Of a stretch of DNA of 64,000 nucleotides, positions 16,833 to 25,290 are shown one piece after another. The first letter of the stretch is position 1. Each line of letters opens with the position of its first letter. A program made the position numbers and the translations under genes. Origin of the DNA: Methylobacter sp. S3L5C (lineage in GTDB: Bacteria; Pseudomonadota; Gammaproteobacteria; Methylococcales; Methylomonadaceae); NCBI RefSeq assembly GCF_022788635.1, contig NZ_CP076024.1:3286001-3350000 (forward strand), written 5' to 3'. The notes under the pieces were generated by a model. It was not told where the DNA came from, made no database searches, and was given only the letters and a program-made list of their open reading frames with translations.

Positions 16833-17115
16833 TGTTATTTTTTCGTTCTTTTTCTTTTTCTTCTGCCAGTTTTAGCCACATTAGTTTTAATTCATTGTTT
16901 TCTGCTTTTAGTGCATTTGATACCGCTATTATTTCTATTGGATTTATTTTTAATGCTTCTGCAAGTCTTAGAGCGTTTTTTTCTGATACACCCTGTCCTT
17001 TTTGTATTTTTGACCATGCCTGTCTTTCCATTCCTATATAAGCCATTGTTTTATAATAGCTTTCTAGGTGATATTTTTCTTTTAATTCTTCTATGTAATT
17101 TACTATTGTTTTCAT
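16822..17115 (-). CDS. Phage HTH repressor, copy 2
   Basis: The 97-aa protein is identical to the one encoded at 10059-10352, with the same Xre/Cro-type helix-turn-helix, the same stop codon within the attP 3' arm, and the same divergent orientation. Both prophages therefore should be held by one repressor specificity. Confidence 0.75.
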   Translation of the reverse strand: MKTIVNYIEELKEKYHLESYYKTMAYIGMERQAWSKIQKGQGVSEKNALRLAEALKINPIEIIAVSNALKAENNELKLMWLKLAEEKEKERKNNNLA

Positions 17116-17122
17116 GAAATCA

Positions 17123-17216
17123 TTGTAGTTTTGTAAATTACATTTAGCTATGTAATTTGATAAACACCATGTAGCTTGACAACCTACATTTTTTTATGTA
17201 ATTTGCAAGCCTACAT
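17123..17216. promoter_or_regulatory. Divergent control region with repeated 21-bp operators, copy 2
   Basis: Palindromes at 17123-17143, 17169-17189 and 17196-17216, with a weaker site at 17150-17170, have the same sequence and spacing as in copy 1. The TTGACA box falls at 17176-17181. Confidence 0.65.
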
Positions 17217-17236
17217 TTAAACATTGAGGGCAAACA

Positions 17237-17524
17237 ATGAATATAAAACATACAGATTTACTACAAGATCAGGCTTGGTTATTGCTTTTAGCCATTAATA
17301 AAAAAGAAACTTCGTTATTTACTTTTCCTGAAGTTGATTTTACTTATTATTGTCGGCTTGATAGTGTTAATAAACGCGCTTACGCTCGTTGGACTCGTCG
17401 CTGTGTAACGCATTTAAAAGCGCTTGATAATCTTCATGCTTTAAATTTCCCTTTTTACCCTGGCGACTTTGCCCAGCCTTCTGTTTTGTCGTCCGGTGTT
17501 TTAGGACAGGGGGCTACTTTATGA
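17237..17524 (+). CDS. Phage early protein of unknown function (95 aa), copy 2
   Basis: Identical protein to 10474-10761, with the same ATGA coupling to the next gene. Unrecognised family; its position suggests a replication-related role. Confidence 0.6.
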   Translation: MNIKHTDLLQDQAWLLLLAINKKETSLFTFPEVDFTYYCRLDSVNKRAYARWTRRCVTHLKALDNLHALNFPFYPGDFAQPSVLSSGVLGQGATL

Positions 17525-17922
17525 CTCGCCTTTGCTATTGGCATCCATCAGCAATCGCTTTAAAGCCTTTTTGTAACGTTACTTATTTATCAGATAAAGA
17601 AGCTAAGGCCATGTCTGATTTTGAAGAAACTCGGCTTTTTGAAAATCTGGATTTAATCAAAAAAGAGCTTCAACAAGAAATGCAGAGCCAAGCCGTTTGT
17701 GAATTGGACGAAGTCCAACACAACGGCTTGGTGTTAGATGTTAAAAAAGTCGTTTCTGATTGGTTGGCTTCACCTAAAAAGTATTATTTTTTTCGCTTTC
17801 GATCTGCCTTTCATTTTTCTGTAAAAATTCATCAAAACGGGTTTGGGTTCTGTTACACCCAAACTAGGGACGGACGTCCGTCCAAAATCGTCATTAATCG
17901 TGCCGAATTTTTACGGAAATAA
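17521..17922 (+). CDS. Phage early protein of unknown function (133 aa), copy 2
   Basis: Identical protein to 10758-11159: acidic helical middle and basic aromatic C-terminal part. Family not recognised. Confidence 0.6.
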   Translation: MTRLCYWHPSAIALKPFCNVTYLSDKEAKAMSDFEETRLFENLDLIKKELQQEMQSQAVCELDEVQHNGLVLDVKKVVSDWLASPKKYYFFRFRSAFHFSVKIHQNGFGFCYTQTRDGRPSKIVINRAEFLRK

Positions 17923-17928
17923 GCAATC

Positions 17929-19095
17929 ATGGACAACTTCTTTATTGATAAATTGAACGTTACACAAGATTATTTGCTTGATGGTCAACAATTACCATTT
18001 GTCGGTAAAGAAGGGTTTTACCGCTTTGACCTGGACACGGGCGAAACACAAAAAAATCCATTGATTTCTGATTTACGTCTTGAAGGTTCTTATTCATCAA
18101 TGATAACCATCAAATGTGATGGTTTTCGGATCTCGGTTTATGGCAATCCGTCACGATGGGCACGAATGGATAACCTTTTTGGCTTAAAAACCTTTGAACA
18201 ATGTATTGGTGTTTATAACCATATTTTAAAAGGTTTTGGCTTGCCTTTGTTAACCAAGTGTACTGGATTTACGTTTAAAGTTGCTCGGGACGGTGCGCGC
18301 AATATCAAAGTTTATAACGGTGCAATTATTAAGCATGTGGATTTTACGCGTAACCTTTCGGTTGGGCTTGGCAATGAAAAGTCGTTTATGAAAGCACTGT
18401 CTAGCCATTCAATCAATCGATCCATACAGCCGTATTTATACCCGAATGAAAATACCGTCGAATGGTACAGTAAAAATATACAGGGCAATGGCTCGACTTA
18501 TCGCTATGTCAAAGTTTACTGCAAAACTACAGATTTATTAAAACATCAAAAAAAGCACTGCAAAGGGGGCACTGAGCAAGATTATCAATATTATGAGGAT
18601 CTCTTACAGTACACCGTTAAAAACGGTGTAGTTCGTGAAGAACACAGTTTTAAACGCGAATATCTGGCGCGTAATGATTTATGTGCTTATGGATTGGTAA
18701 AAGAAGAGGATTTTAAAAAAGAACTACAGGTCATTACTGAAATTAGACAACGCTTGGAGGTTTCCAAAATGTCATTTGAAACAATAGCAGACCAGTTATT
18801 AGAAACAAAAATATGCACTAATCGGCAATCAGCCAATGCTACACAAATGCACTATTTAATGTGGCTTCATGGCGAGCCTATGGTTCGTAATACGCAATTT
18901 AAAGTACACAAAAAACGACTTTTGCAAGTCGGGATTGATATATCTCAAAAGCTGGATATTAGTCGTGCTCCGTTGCGGCTCAAGTCTTGCGATATTATCG
19001 AAGTAAAACAGCTTTCAATGCCTGATTGGTATCGAAAACCAAAAGTACCAACGCACGACTTTAACCCTAAAACCCCTTTGCGCTTAGTCGCCTAA
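17929..19095 (+). CDS. Phage replication initiation protein, gene II/X type, copy 2
   Basis: A 388-aa protein nearly identical to copy 1 up to about residue 200, then with scattered changes and a variable patch at residues ~285-325 (LLETKICTNRQ, TQMHYLMWLHGEPMV). The conserved NPSRWARMDNLFG and FKREYLARNDLC regions are unchanged, so both copies should be functional and act on the same origin. Confidence 0.8.
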   Translation: MDNFFIDKLNVTQDYLLDGQQLPFVGKEGFYRFDLDTGETQKNPLISDLRLEGSYSSMITIKCDGFRISVYGNPSRWARMDNLFGLKTFEQCIGVYNHILKGFGLPLLTKCTGFTFKVARDGARNIKVYNGAIIKHVDFTRNLSVGLGNEKSFMKALSSHSINRSIQPYLYPNENTVEWYSKNIQGNGSTYRYVKVYCKTTDLLKHQKKHCKGGTEQDYQYYEDLLQYTVKNGVVREEHSFKREYLARNDLCAYGLVKEEDFKKELQVITEIRQRLEVSKMSFETIADQLLETKICTNRQSANATQMHYLMWLHGEPMVRNTQFKVHKKRLLQVGIDISQKLDISRAPLRLKSCDIIEVKQLSMPDWYRKPKVPTHDFNPKTPLRLVA

Positions 19096-19112
19096 ATCAA
19101 GGATTTAAAACT

Positions 19113-19442
19113 ATGTCTAACTTAAAAATTATTGAACTGATCGAAGATATTGACCCGTTGACCCGTGCGCCAAGGATAAAAGTGCGTGCTCGGGAAACCA
19201 AGCCGCGCCAATTTGATATTAATTTAAAAAATGCAACGGCTGAACAAATCAACTTTTTAAAGAAAAACGTTGGTGCTGTGTTGTCGTTACCAACGCAAGA
19301 ATATTTTGCTAATGGCTCTTACGGTTTGTCTATGCGTGCTAACGATGAGGAGTTTTTTATTTTAAAGCCTGCTGACTCTGTCCAGGTGTCCAAACTGGTC
19401 GAAGTTGATCCGGTAAAAACGACATTTAGTAAGGCTGGTTAA
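19113..19442 (+). CDS. Small phage protein in the ssDNA-binding (gene V) position, copy 2
   Basis: A 109-aa protein differing from copy 1 at three residues (Ala43, Lys51 and Thr104 here). The spacing to the replication gene is one base longer than in copy 1. Function is inferred from position only. Confidence 0.55.
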   Translation: MSNLKIIELIEDIDPLTRAPRIKVRARETKPRQFDINLKNATAEQINFLKKNVGAVLSLPTQEYFANGSYGLSMRANDEEFFILKPADSVQVSKLVEVDPVKTTFSKAG

Positions 19443-19445
19443 TTT

Positions 19446-19676
19446 ATGTCATCGGCTTTGAGTTGCTCTGTAGATTGGACGTTAAGCAATCCACCAACGT
19501 GCTCGGGTGTGCTTTCCAATATTCCTAGCTCATTGCCGTTTGACCCTTCGCAATTAGATCCGGTTGCTGTCGTTTCGGCTATGGCGTCCGGTGCGGCTGT
19601 GGTTTTTCCTGCTTATGCTGTGGCTTGGGGCGTTGCTCAAGTGATAAAAATGCTTTCCGGTGGTTCACATGGTTGA
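19446..19676 (+). CDS. Small phage membrane/coat protein (76 aa), copy 2
   Basis: Identical protein to 12682-12912, with synonymous base changes only. One membrane segment; probable minor tip protein. Confidence 0.6.
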   Translation: MSSALSCSVDWTLSNPPTCSGVLSNIPSSLPFDPSQLDPVAVVSAMASGAAVVFPAYAVAWGVAQVIKMLSGGSHG

Positions 19677-19746
19677 TCTTTATTACTGGGTTTTTTTCTG
19701 CTTCGGTTGTCTGTGGGCTGATTATTTTTGGAAGTTGTTTAAATGA
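19669..19746 (+). CDS. 25-aa aromatic membrane microprotein, copy 2
   Basis: Identical peptide to 12905-12982. The base changes TGT to TGC, CTA to CTG and CTG to TTG are all silent in this frame, whereas they change residues in the overlapping frame that starts at 19625. This supports the 25-aa frame as the real gene. Confidence 0.65.
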   Translation: MVDLYYWVFFCFGCLWADYFWKLFK

Positions 19747-19796
19747 ATTTGGCTTTTGCCAAGAGCTTGTTGGTTGCTTTAACCATCACTATTTAG
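19743..19796 (+). CDS. 17-aa hydrophobic micro-ORF, copy 2
   Basis: Same sequence as in copy 1, coupled by ATGA to the microprotein before it and ending ten bases before the coat gene start. It may be a peptide gene or only a coupling device. Confidence 0.35.
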   Translation: MNLAFAKSLLVALTITI

Positions 19797-19806
19797 GATG
19801 TTTATC

Positions 19807-20013
19807 ATGAAAAATTATTTAAAATTTGTTGCTGGTGCTGTTTTGGCTGTTTCTTCTGTTTCTGCTTTTGCTGTCGGCCCTGATTTTAGTACATTAACTG
19901 CTGCGGTTGATTTTTCAACTGTTGGCACTGCTGTTTTGGCTATTGCCGCGCTTTTGGCGTTACCTTTGGTCATTAAAAAGGGCGCAAAAATGGTTCTTTC
20001 TGCTATTAAATAG
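19807..20013 (+). CDS. Major coat protein pVIII precursor, copy 2
   Basis: A 68-aa precursor with the same signal peptide as copy 1. The mature part differs at three positions (Ser-Thr replaces Thr-Pro after VGPDF, and the last residue is Lys, not Arg). The helix and basic end are conserved, so mixed virions would be possible. Confidence 0.85.
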   Translation: MKNYLKFVAGAVLAVSSVSAFAVGPDFSTLTAAVDFSTVGTAVLAIAALLALPLVIKKGAKMVLSAIK

Positions 20014-20023
20014 GCTGATACTA

Positions 20024-21562
20024 ATGAAGCGGCTTACATTGTTAAAATCTTTTTTGTGGGTCGCTTTATTATCCTTTTTTTCGTCGTTTGTTTTTGCTGA
20101 TACTTATCCGGTTGTTTCTGGTTATCAATATTCAGCGTCTCCTGTTCGTTCTACTCCTGTATCAGCTTGTTCTGATGTTGGCCTAGGCGGTTATCCCTTG
20201 GTTTTTCGTTGGAATCCATCATCTAATAAATCTTATCAACGTACTAATCAAAACTGTATGACCCCGTGGGCTGAAAATACACCAAATGATGAGCGTGCGT
20301 GGACACAAATAAATTCTGTTAATTCATGCCCTTCTGGTGGTACTGTTTCCGGTGCTAATTGTATTAATGCAACTCCTTGTGTTTCTCCACAAGTGCGTTC
20401 GTCAACTTCCCCTTATGCGTGTACTTCTCCGCCTGTTGTTGCTTGTCCTTCTGGTCAATATGCACCTTCGGGATCTACTTCAACGGCTTCATGTGTTTCT
20501 GCTCCAAATTGCAACGATTCATCGCCAACGGACGGTAAGTTTTTTAATGTCAATACGGGGCAATGTGAAGTTTCAACAGATATAACCTTGTGTATTACCT
20601 CGGTTCCGGGATCTACTCCCACTAATTTTTATTGTCCTCCCGTTAACGATTGTTTACCGGCAGAACAATCTTGTTCTAACAACGCGGCTGATGTTCAAGC
20701 CGCGACTAATGCCCGATCTGCTGAAATTGCGGCTATTAAAGCAACTGCTGACGCTAAAAAATTACAAGCGGATACTGAATCAGCAACGGCCGCGTCTGCT
20801 CAATCTGCTAAGGTTAATTTAAAAGCGGCGGCTTTATCTGCGCAAAATTCAGCTAAAGCACAATCTGATTCTGTGGCGGCCAATACCGGATCAACGCCAA
20901 GTCAGATCTTGGCGGCGGCTCAAAATTATGCGGATGCTGTCAAAGATTATACGGCGGCGTTTGCCAAGTCTGCCAACTCACTATTGGCGGCGGCGGCGGC
21001 GCAAACTGCGGCAGGTGATGCCATGAACCATGCCAACGCTATCCCGGCTGAGAATCCCGGTAACGGTCAAGTTTATGGCGATATGGTTAACGATGATCTT
21101 GTAAGGGCTATTATTGCGGCTGGCGATGCCGTATCAGGTTTAGGATCTGGTACGGGAACGGGTCAGGGCGCAAGTGCCGGTACTTGTGAGCAAACTAATA
21201 CCTGTCCCGATTCGTTAGGCTTGGCTAAAGATACCACGCTAGGTGCAACTAATGGCAAGTTGGATGGTATAGCCAATGCGTTAAAAAAAGATACGGCGGC
21301 TTTTTCTGATACACCTACGGTTCGTACTATTGGTGATTCAGTTGGGCTTGTTTCGGCAAAATTTAAATCTAAACTGCCAACGGTTATCTTTTCTGATGTT
21401 GCACCGGAATGTCCCATTTTTACTGAATTTATCCCGTTTATTAATGTGAATTTAACGATTGATGCTTTTTGCACGATGGATGATTTAATCAGGCCAACGT
21501 TGCAAGCGGTATCGTTATTTATTTATGCGTTGTTGGCTTTTTTAATCGTTTTGAGGGCTTGA
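20024..21562 (+). CDS. Adsorption/minor coat protein pIII-like, copy 2
   Basis: A 512-aa protein. I place the start at the ATG at 20024, homologous to copy 1; the longer open frame back to 19907 only reads through the coat gene in another frame. The signal peptide, Cys/Ser/Pro-rich N-half, Ala-rich coiled coil and C-terminal anchor are conserved. Substitutions are spread over the N-half and centre. The AAGGA ribosome binding site of copy 1 is replaced by a weaker AGGCTGATACTA leader. Confidence 0.8.
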   Translation: MKRLTLLKSFLWVALLSFFSSFVFADTYPVVSGYQYSASPVRSTPVSACSDVGLGGYPLVFRWNPSSNKSYQRTNQNCMTPWAENTPNDERAWTQINSVNSCPSGGTVSGANCINATPCVSPQVRSSTSPYACTSPPVVACPSGQYAPSGSTSTASCVSAPNCNDSSPTDGKFFNVNTGQCEVSTDITLCITSVPGSTPTNFYCPPVNDCLPAEQSCSNNAADVQAATNARSAEIAAIKATADAKKLQADTESATAASAQSAKVNLKAAALSAQNSAKAQSDSVAANTGSTPSQILAAAQNYADAVKDYTAAFAKSANSLLAAAAAQTAAGDAMNHANAIPAENPGNGQVYGDMVNDDLVRAIIAAGDAVSGLGSGTGTGQGASAGTCEQTNTCPDSLGLAKDTTLGATNGKLDGIANALKKDTAAFSDTPTVRTIGDSVGLVSAKFKSKLPTVIFSDVAPECPIFTEFIPFINVNLTIDAFCTMDDLIRPTLQAVSLFIYALLAFLIVLRA

Positions 21563-21565
21563 TTT

Positions 21566-21847
21566 ATGCCAGATTTACACGCTTTTGGTGAATGGTTGCT
21601 ATCGGTATTGCTGTATATACCTCAAAAAATTATCGAGTTTATAACGGATGCCGTTATATCCGGTATTGATGCTATTTTTGCGGCTTGTACTGTTTGTGAT
21701 TTTAGTCAACTATCCAGCAATTTAGCGGCGTTGCCAATCGCTACGCTGTTTATACTGGGTTGGTTCAAAATTGGTACCGGCTTGACCATTATTACTTCTG
21801 CTTATCTTGTCCGGTTCTTGATTCGTAGATTACCGTTTATTGGTTAA
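21566..21847 (+). CDS. Minor coat protein pVI-like (DUF2523 type), copy 2
   Basis: The 93-aa protein is identical to copy 1 despite a few silent base changes. Hydrophobic multi-segment protein between pIII and Zot. Confidence 0.75.
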   Translation: MPDLHAFGEWLLSVLLYIPQKIIEFITDAVISGIDAIFAACTVCDFSQLSSNLAALPIATLFILGWFKIGTGLTIITSAYLVRFLIRRLPFIG

Positions 21848-21850
21848 TGT

Positions 21851-22966
21851 ATGGCTATTCAATATTTTTGTGGTCGTCCGGGATCTGGTAAAAGTTATGG
21901 TGTCATTGAAAACGTGCTTTTACCCGCGTTAACGCTTGGCCGTCCAATTTATACTAATATCCCGTTAAACTTGGTGGCTATTTCTGAGGATTACCCGGAT
22001 ACCTTTGCCGGGATCTCTGTTTTTACCAATGATGATATGGATGATTCTGCAAGCCCAGGTGATTTCTTGATGACCATACCAGGCGGTGCAGTCATTATTA
22101 TTGATGAATGTTGGCGTTGGTGGTCGTCTGGTGTAAAAGTTACCGATATTCCTAAATTGGATAAAGAGTTTTTCGCCGAACATCGGCACAAAGTAGGCGA
22201 GGGCGGCTTAACACAAGAAATAGTGTTAGTTTCTCAAGCGCCTAGTCAAATCGCTAAATACTTACGGGATCTGATAGACCAAACCGTTTTAACGATCAAA
22301 AATAACGCGGCTGGATCTTCTAAAACATTTACTGTTAAGATTTACTCCGCGTGTATTCCTTCGATTGATAGACCCGGCGAAGCACAAACAACAGGTCTTG
22401 GTACTTACAAGCCAGCGATTTATAAATATTACCAATCCCATACCAAGAGTGAAACTGGTTTACCAGGTATCGAGATTAGAGCTGATAAAAGGCTCAGTGT
22501 TTGGAATCATTGGTATATTCGCTACGTTGCCCCGGTTATTTTAGTTGGTGCTATTTGGGGCGCTTATACGTTTTATGATCTTTATCATAATAACTCTTAC
22601 GCTAAACCCAAGTCTGTTTCAGTTCAAGCGCCTGCCAGTCCTGCCAGTCCTGTTTATCCGTCTGTTCCAAGTAATACACAAGCGGTTATTGTTCCAGTCG
22701 TCCAGGCGGTTGTTTATTCTAAACGCTACCGTATAGCCGGTACGGCTATATTTAATGGACGGTTGAAAGTTTATATACATGATGCGACTACTAAGCATTT
22801 GCGTACCATGAACGCTGTAAACTGTAAAACAGGCGATTTTAACGAGACTGAGTGCAAGATAGACGGCGAGCTGGTGACTGTTTACTCTGGAACAAGGGAG
22901 GCTGAAAAGAAGGAAAAAAGCTTTACTGACATTGCGCCAACTGTGCAACTTCAAGCGTCAAATTAA
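21851..22966 (+). CDS. Zot/pI-like phage assembly ATPase, copy 2
   Basis: A 371-aa protein with the same Walker A (residues 8-15), Walker B-like strand and membrane helix as copy 1. The linker after the helix is Pro/Ala/Ser-rich and diverged (SVSVQAPASPASPVYPSVPS). It starts three bases after the pVI gene. Confidence 0.88.
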   Translation: MAIQYFCGRPGSGKSYGVIENVLLPALTLGRPIYTNIPLNLVAISEDYPDTFAGISVFTNDDMDDSASPGDFLMTIPGGAVIIIDECWRWWSSGVKVTDIPKLDKEFFAEHRHKVGEGGLTQEIVLVSQAPSQIAKYLRDLIDQTVLTIKNNAAGSSKTFTVKIYSACIPSIDRPGEAQTTGLGTYKPAIYKYYQSHTKSETGLPGIEIRADKRLSVWNHWYIRYVAPVILVGAIWGAYTFYDLYHNNSYAKPKSVSVQAPASPASPVYPSVPSNTQAVIVPVVQAVVYSKRYRIAGTAIFNGRLKVYIHDATTKHLRTMNAVNCKTGDFNETECKIDGELVTVYSGTREAEKKEKSFTDIAPTVQLQASN

Positions 22967-23100
22967 GTGTAATAAATTATGATAATTATCGTAATTACAT
23001 AATTATCATAAATACATTTTCAAGTGTAATCTTAAAAAAATCATAGATTTTATTATAAAGCAATACATCTAATTTCATGCCAAATTAATTAATTATTGAA

Positions 23101-23160
23101 AATAAATAAAAACTCCACCGCAAAACCCTTACCAACTTTGCAATTTTTAGAAAACAAATA
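23101..23160 (+). repeat. 60-bp direct repeat, unit A
   Basis: Begins AATAAATAAAAACTCC and contains CAAAACCC and CCAACTTTGCAATTTTTAG. It is repeated at 23326-23385 with about four mismatches. Confidence 0.75.
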
Positions 23161-23325
23161 CCATTTATTTATTTATCAAAATATAGGTTTTTAACTACAA
23201 ATTAAGTCAATTTATAAGATTTTTTAGGTTAATTGCTACATAAAACAGCATATTTATAGATATTTTAGGGATTTACTAACACAGTAAAAAACTGATAATC
23301 TATGCCAAAATATTCAGTTATTAAA

Positions 23326-23385
23326 AATAAATAAAAACTCCATGGCAAAACCCTTGCCAACTTTGCAATTTTTAGAAAATAAATA
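23326..23385 (+). repeat. 60-bp direct repeat, unit B
   Basis: Second unit, 225 bases downstream of the first. Both units are absent from prophage copy 1. Confidence 0.75.
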
Positions 23386-23758
23386 TTTTCCAGAAAACCC
23401 CGAAAAACCTCACTTTCGTTTTGTTCAAAAAAATCGGTTTCACATCAGCCAATTTATCAGATGTCAGATCCACCCCTTAGGGGCAAGGGGGTTACCCTGC
23501 GAAAGCTTGGAGCGATAGCGACAACACAAAACAAAAGTAGGTCATCTTCTTGTGTTTGTTGTTATTACAGTCTTTCACACGATCAAGCCTACTTTTCACT
23601 ATATATTGTTTTAAATAGTCGTGATATTTCATACCAGGTATTAAAAAGTGTATGCGAAGCATAACGGCTCACAGTCTGATGTTTATTATTGACAATTAAA
23701 GTAACGTTACTAAAACCTATAAACAAGTTGATATTGAGGACTAAAGCCCCGTCTTTCA

Positions 23759-23786
23759 ACTTCGCATAATGTATATTATGTTAAAT
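23759..23786 (+). other. dif site (XerCD chromosome dimer resolution site)
   Basis: The 28-bp site has XerC arm ACTTCGCATAA (23759-23769), central region TGTATA (23770-23775) and XerD arm TTATGTTAAAT (23776-23786). The central region and XerD arm match the E. coli dif exactly, and the XerC arm differs only in its first bases. It lies at the right edge of the tandem prophage, so integration has kept a complete, presumably working dif. Confidence 0.93.
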
Positions 23787-24279
23787 TAATGATTATTTGC
23801 TGATTATGTTCCAACACAAAACACCCGCCCTGTTACTGGGTATAATCAGCTTAAAAATTATTCGTTCGTAAAAATGCTTCAAATATTAACACTCAATGTT
23901 CAAGTTTTTAATTCTTGATTATAGAGAATCCTGTTGAATCAAGCCTTACAGCCATGATTAAGATCATGTGGCACTTGAGTCTATTGAGGAAAGTACCTTG
24001 ATTTATCTGGGTTCGTCCCAGTCAAGCTAAAAAAACTTGAACATCGAGTAACAGTGACTAAATGGATAAACTGTAATTATGCAAACCACTTTAATGTTGA
24101 TAAACCCGGAGTCACAAAAAGTCCTGACCTTACTTATAAAGTATGAACCATATAGGCCTTTGTTTAAGTGGGCTAACATATCACCTGCTAAACAAGTTTT
24201 TGCTGCACCAGCGCCAAGGAACTGTCGGTTGGTGCGTTCTTAATTACTTCTACAGTTTTATAGCCTTGTAAATCATTTT
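23787..24279. other. Intergenic region right of dif, holding a MITE
   Basis: No gene is seen. It holds the 157-bp MITE (23892-24048). A hairpin at about 24210-24235 (GCACCA with TGGTGC) may mark the end of the leftward epimerase transcript, although no T-run follows on either side. Confidence 0.45.
23892..24048 (+). mobile_element. 157-bp MITE related to the IS at 5250-6788
   Basis: Its left end CTCAATGTTCAAGTTTTT and right end (inward CTCGATGTTCAAGTTTTT, 24031-24048) match the two ends of the 1539-bp IS base for base. It is flanked by a 5-bp duplication TAACA (23887-23891 and 24049-24053). There is no coding capacity and the interior does not visibly match the IS interior. It can be explained as a non-autonomous element moved by the IS transposase. 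Confidence 0.9.
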
Positions 24280-25290
24280 TTAACTGATCTTGTAAAAACG
24301 TCTATACCATTCAACAAAATTGCTGATACCCGTTTCCAGTAACATGTTCGGCTTATAGCCTAAATCATTGACTAAATCAGCAACGTCAGCATAAGTATCC
24401 GGAACATCTCCTGGTTGTAAGGGTAATAAATTCTTTATAGCCTGTTTACCTAAACATTTTTCCAGTGTTTCAATAAACGTTAAAAGATTAACCGGAGTAT
24501 TGTTACCTATATTATAGATACGGTACGGCGCAAGACTGCTAGCAGGATCAGGATGATTACCGCTCCAGTCAACATTTGGCTGTGCCGGTTTATCAAGCAC
24601 TCTAATAATACCTTCAACAATATCATCTATATAAGTAAAATCCCGACGATGATTACCATAATTAAAGACATCAATGGGTTTACCTTCAAGAATATTACGG
24701 GTAAACATGAATAAGGACATATCCGGCCTTCCCCAAGGTCCATAAACAGTAAAAAAACGCAAGCCCGTTGTCGGCAATTGATAAAGATGACTATAAGTAT
24801 GTGCCATCAATTCATTTGATTTTTTGGTGGCAGCATAAAGAGAAACCGGATGATCAACGTTGTCATGAGTAGAAAACGGCATCTTGGTATTAGCACCATA
24901 AACAGAGCTTGACGATGCATAGGCCAAATGTTCTACAGAATTATGTCGACATCCTTCTAATATATTGATAAAGCCAATAATGTTGGAATCTATATAAGCA
25001 TGAGGATTTGTTATTGAATATCTGACCCCTGCTTGAGCGGCGAGATGCATAACTTTCTGAAATTTTTCATGGCTAAAAAGCTCATGTACTGCAGTTCTAT
25101 CTGAGATATCCAGTTTTATAAATTTAAATCTTTCATAGTTACTTAACTGTTCCAACCTTGCTAATTTTAAATTTACATCATAGTAATCATTAAGGTTATC
25201 TATTCCTACAACTTCATCCCCGCGTTCTAATAAACGAATAGCCAGTGCGGAACCTATAAATCCAGCGGCTCCTGTTACTAATACTTTCAA
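24280..25290 (-). CDS. NAD-dependent nucleotide-sugar epimerase (UDP-glucuronate 4-epimerase type)
   Basis: A 336-aa extended short-chain dehydrogenase. The N-terminal NAD site is [19 protein letters not shown] (residues 3-21), the catalytic Ser/Thr lies in [15 protein letters not shown], and YAATKKSNE provides the YxxxK pair. [17 protein letters not shown] and [15 protein letters not shown] are typical of UDP-glucuronate 4-epimerases, which make UDP-galacturonate for capsule or LPS. The gene stands alone, leftward, between dif and fimV. Close relatives with different sugar specificity cannot be excluded. Confidence 0.8.
   Translation of the reverse strand: MKVLVTGAAGFIGSALAIRLLERGDEVVGIDNLNDYYDVNLKLARLEQLSNYERFKFIKLDISDRTAVHELFSHEKFQKVMHLAAQAGVRYSITNPHAYIDSNIIGFINILEGCRHNSVEHLAYASSSSVYGANTKMPFSTHDNVDHPVSLYAATKKSNELMAHTYSHLYQLPTTGLRFFTVYGPWGRPDMSLFMFTRNILEGKPIDVFNYGNHRRDFTYIDDIVEGIIRVLDKPAQPNVDWSGNHPDPASSLAPYRIYNIGNNTPVNLLTFIETLEKCLGKQAIKNLLPLQPGDVPDTYADVADLVNDLGYKPNMLLETGISNFVEWYRRFYKIS

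Larger units (their letters stand above)
16737..23758 (+). mobile_element. Filamentous (inovirus) prophage, copy 2, 7022 bp
   Basis: The second unit is in direct repeat with the first. Its first ~1790 bases (through the repressor, operators, both early genes and over half of the replication gene) appear identical to copy 1. From 18528 on, scattered differences appear, and the 3' non-coding region is about 260 bases longer. It ends at a complete dif site (23759-23786). Tandem arrays of this kind are known for CTXphi, where a head-to-tail pair allows production of new phage genomes. Confidence 0.92.
22967..23758. other. Phage intergenic region with origin-like hairpins and extra repeats, copy 2
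   Basis: A perfect 12-bp stem with a 9-nt loop follows zot at once (TATGATAATTAT at 22978-22989 with its complement at 22999-23010). Two 60-base direct repeats lie at 23101-23160 and 23326-23385 with only a few mismatches; they belong to the ~260 bases that copy 1 lacks. The origin-like part repeats the design of copy 1: a CCCC/GGGG hairpin near 23473-23483 and the stem AAAAGTAGG (23533-23541) with CCTACTTTT (23588-23596). No gene is seen. Confidence 0.55.

Noticed and set aside
19907-21562. 551-aa form of the second pIII-like protein
   Set aside because: The extra N-terminal residues come from reading the major coat gene in another frame. The signal peptide starts at 20024.
24210-24236. Hairpin GCACCA / TGGTGC as a terminator
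   Set aside because: There is no T-run on either strand, so it is only mentioned as a possible transcript end.
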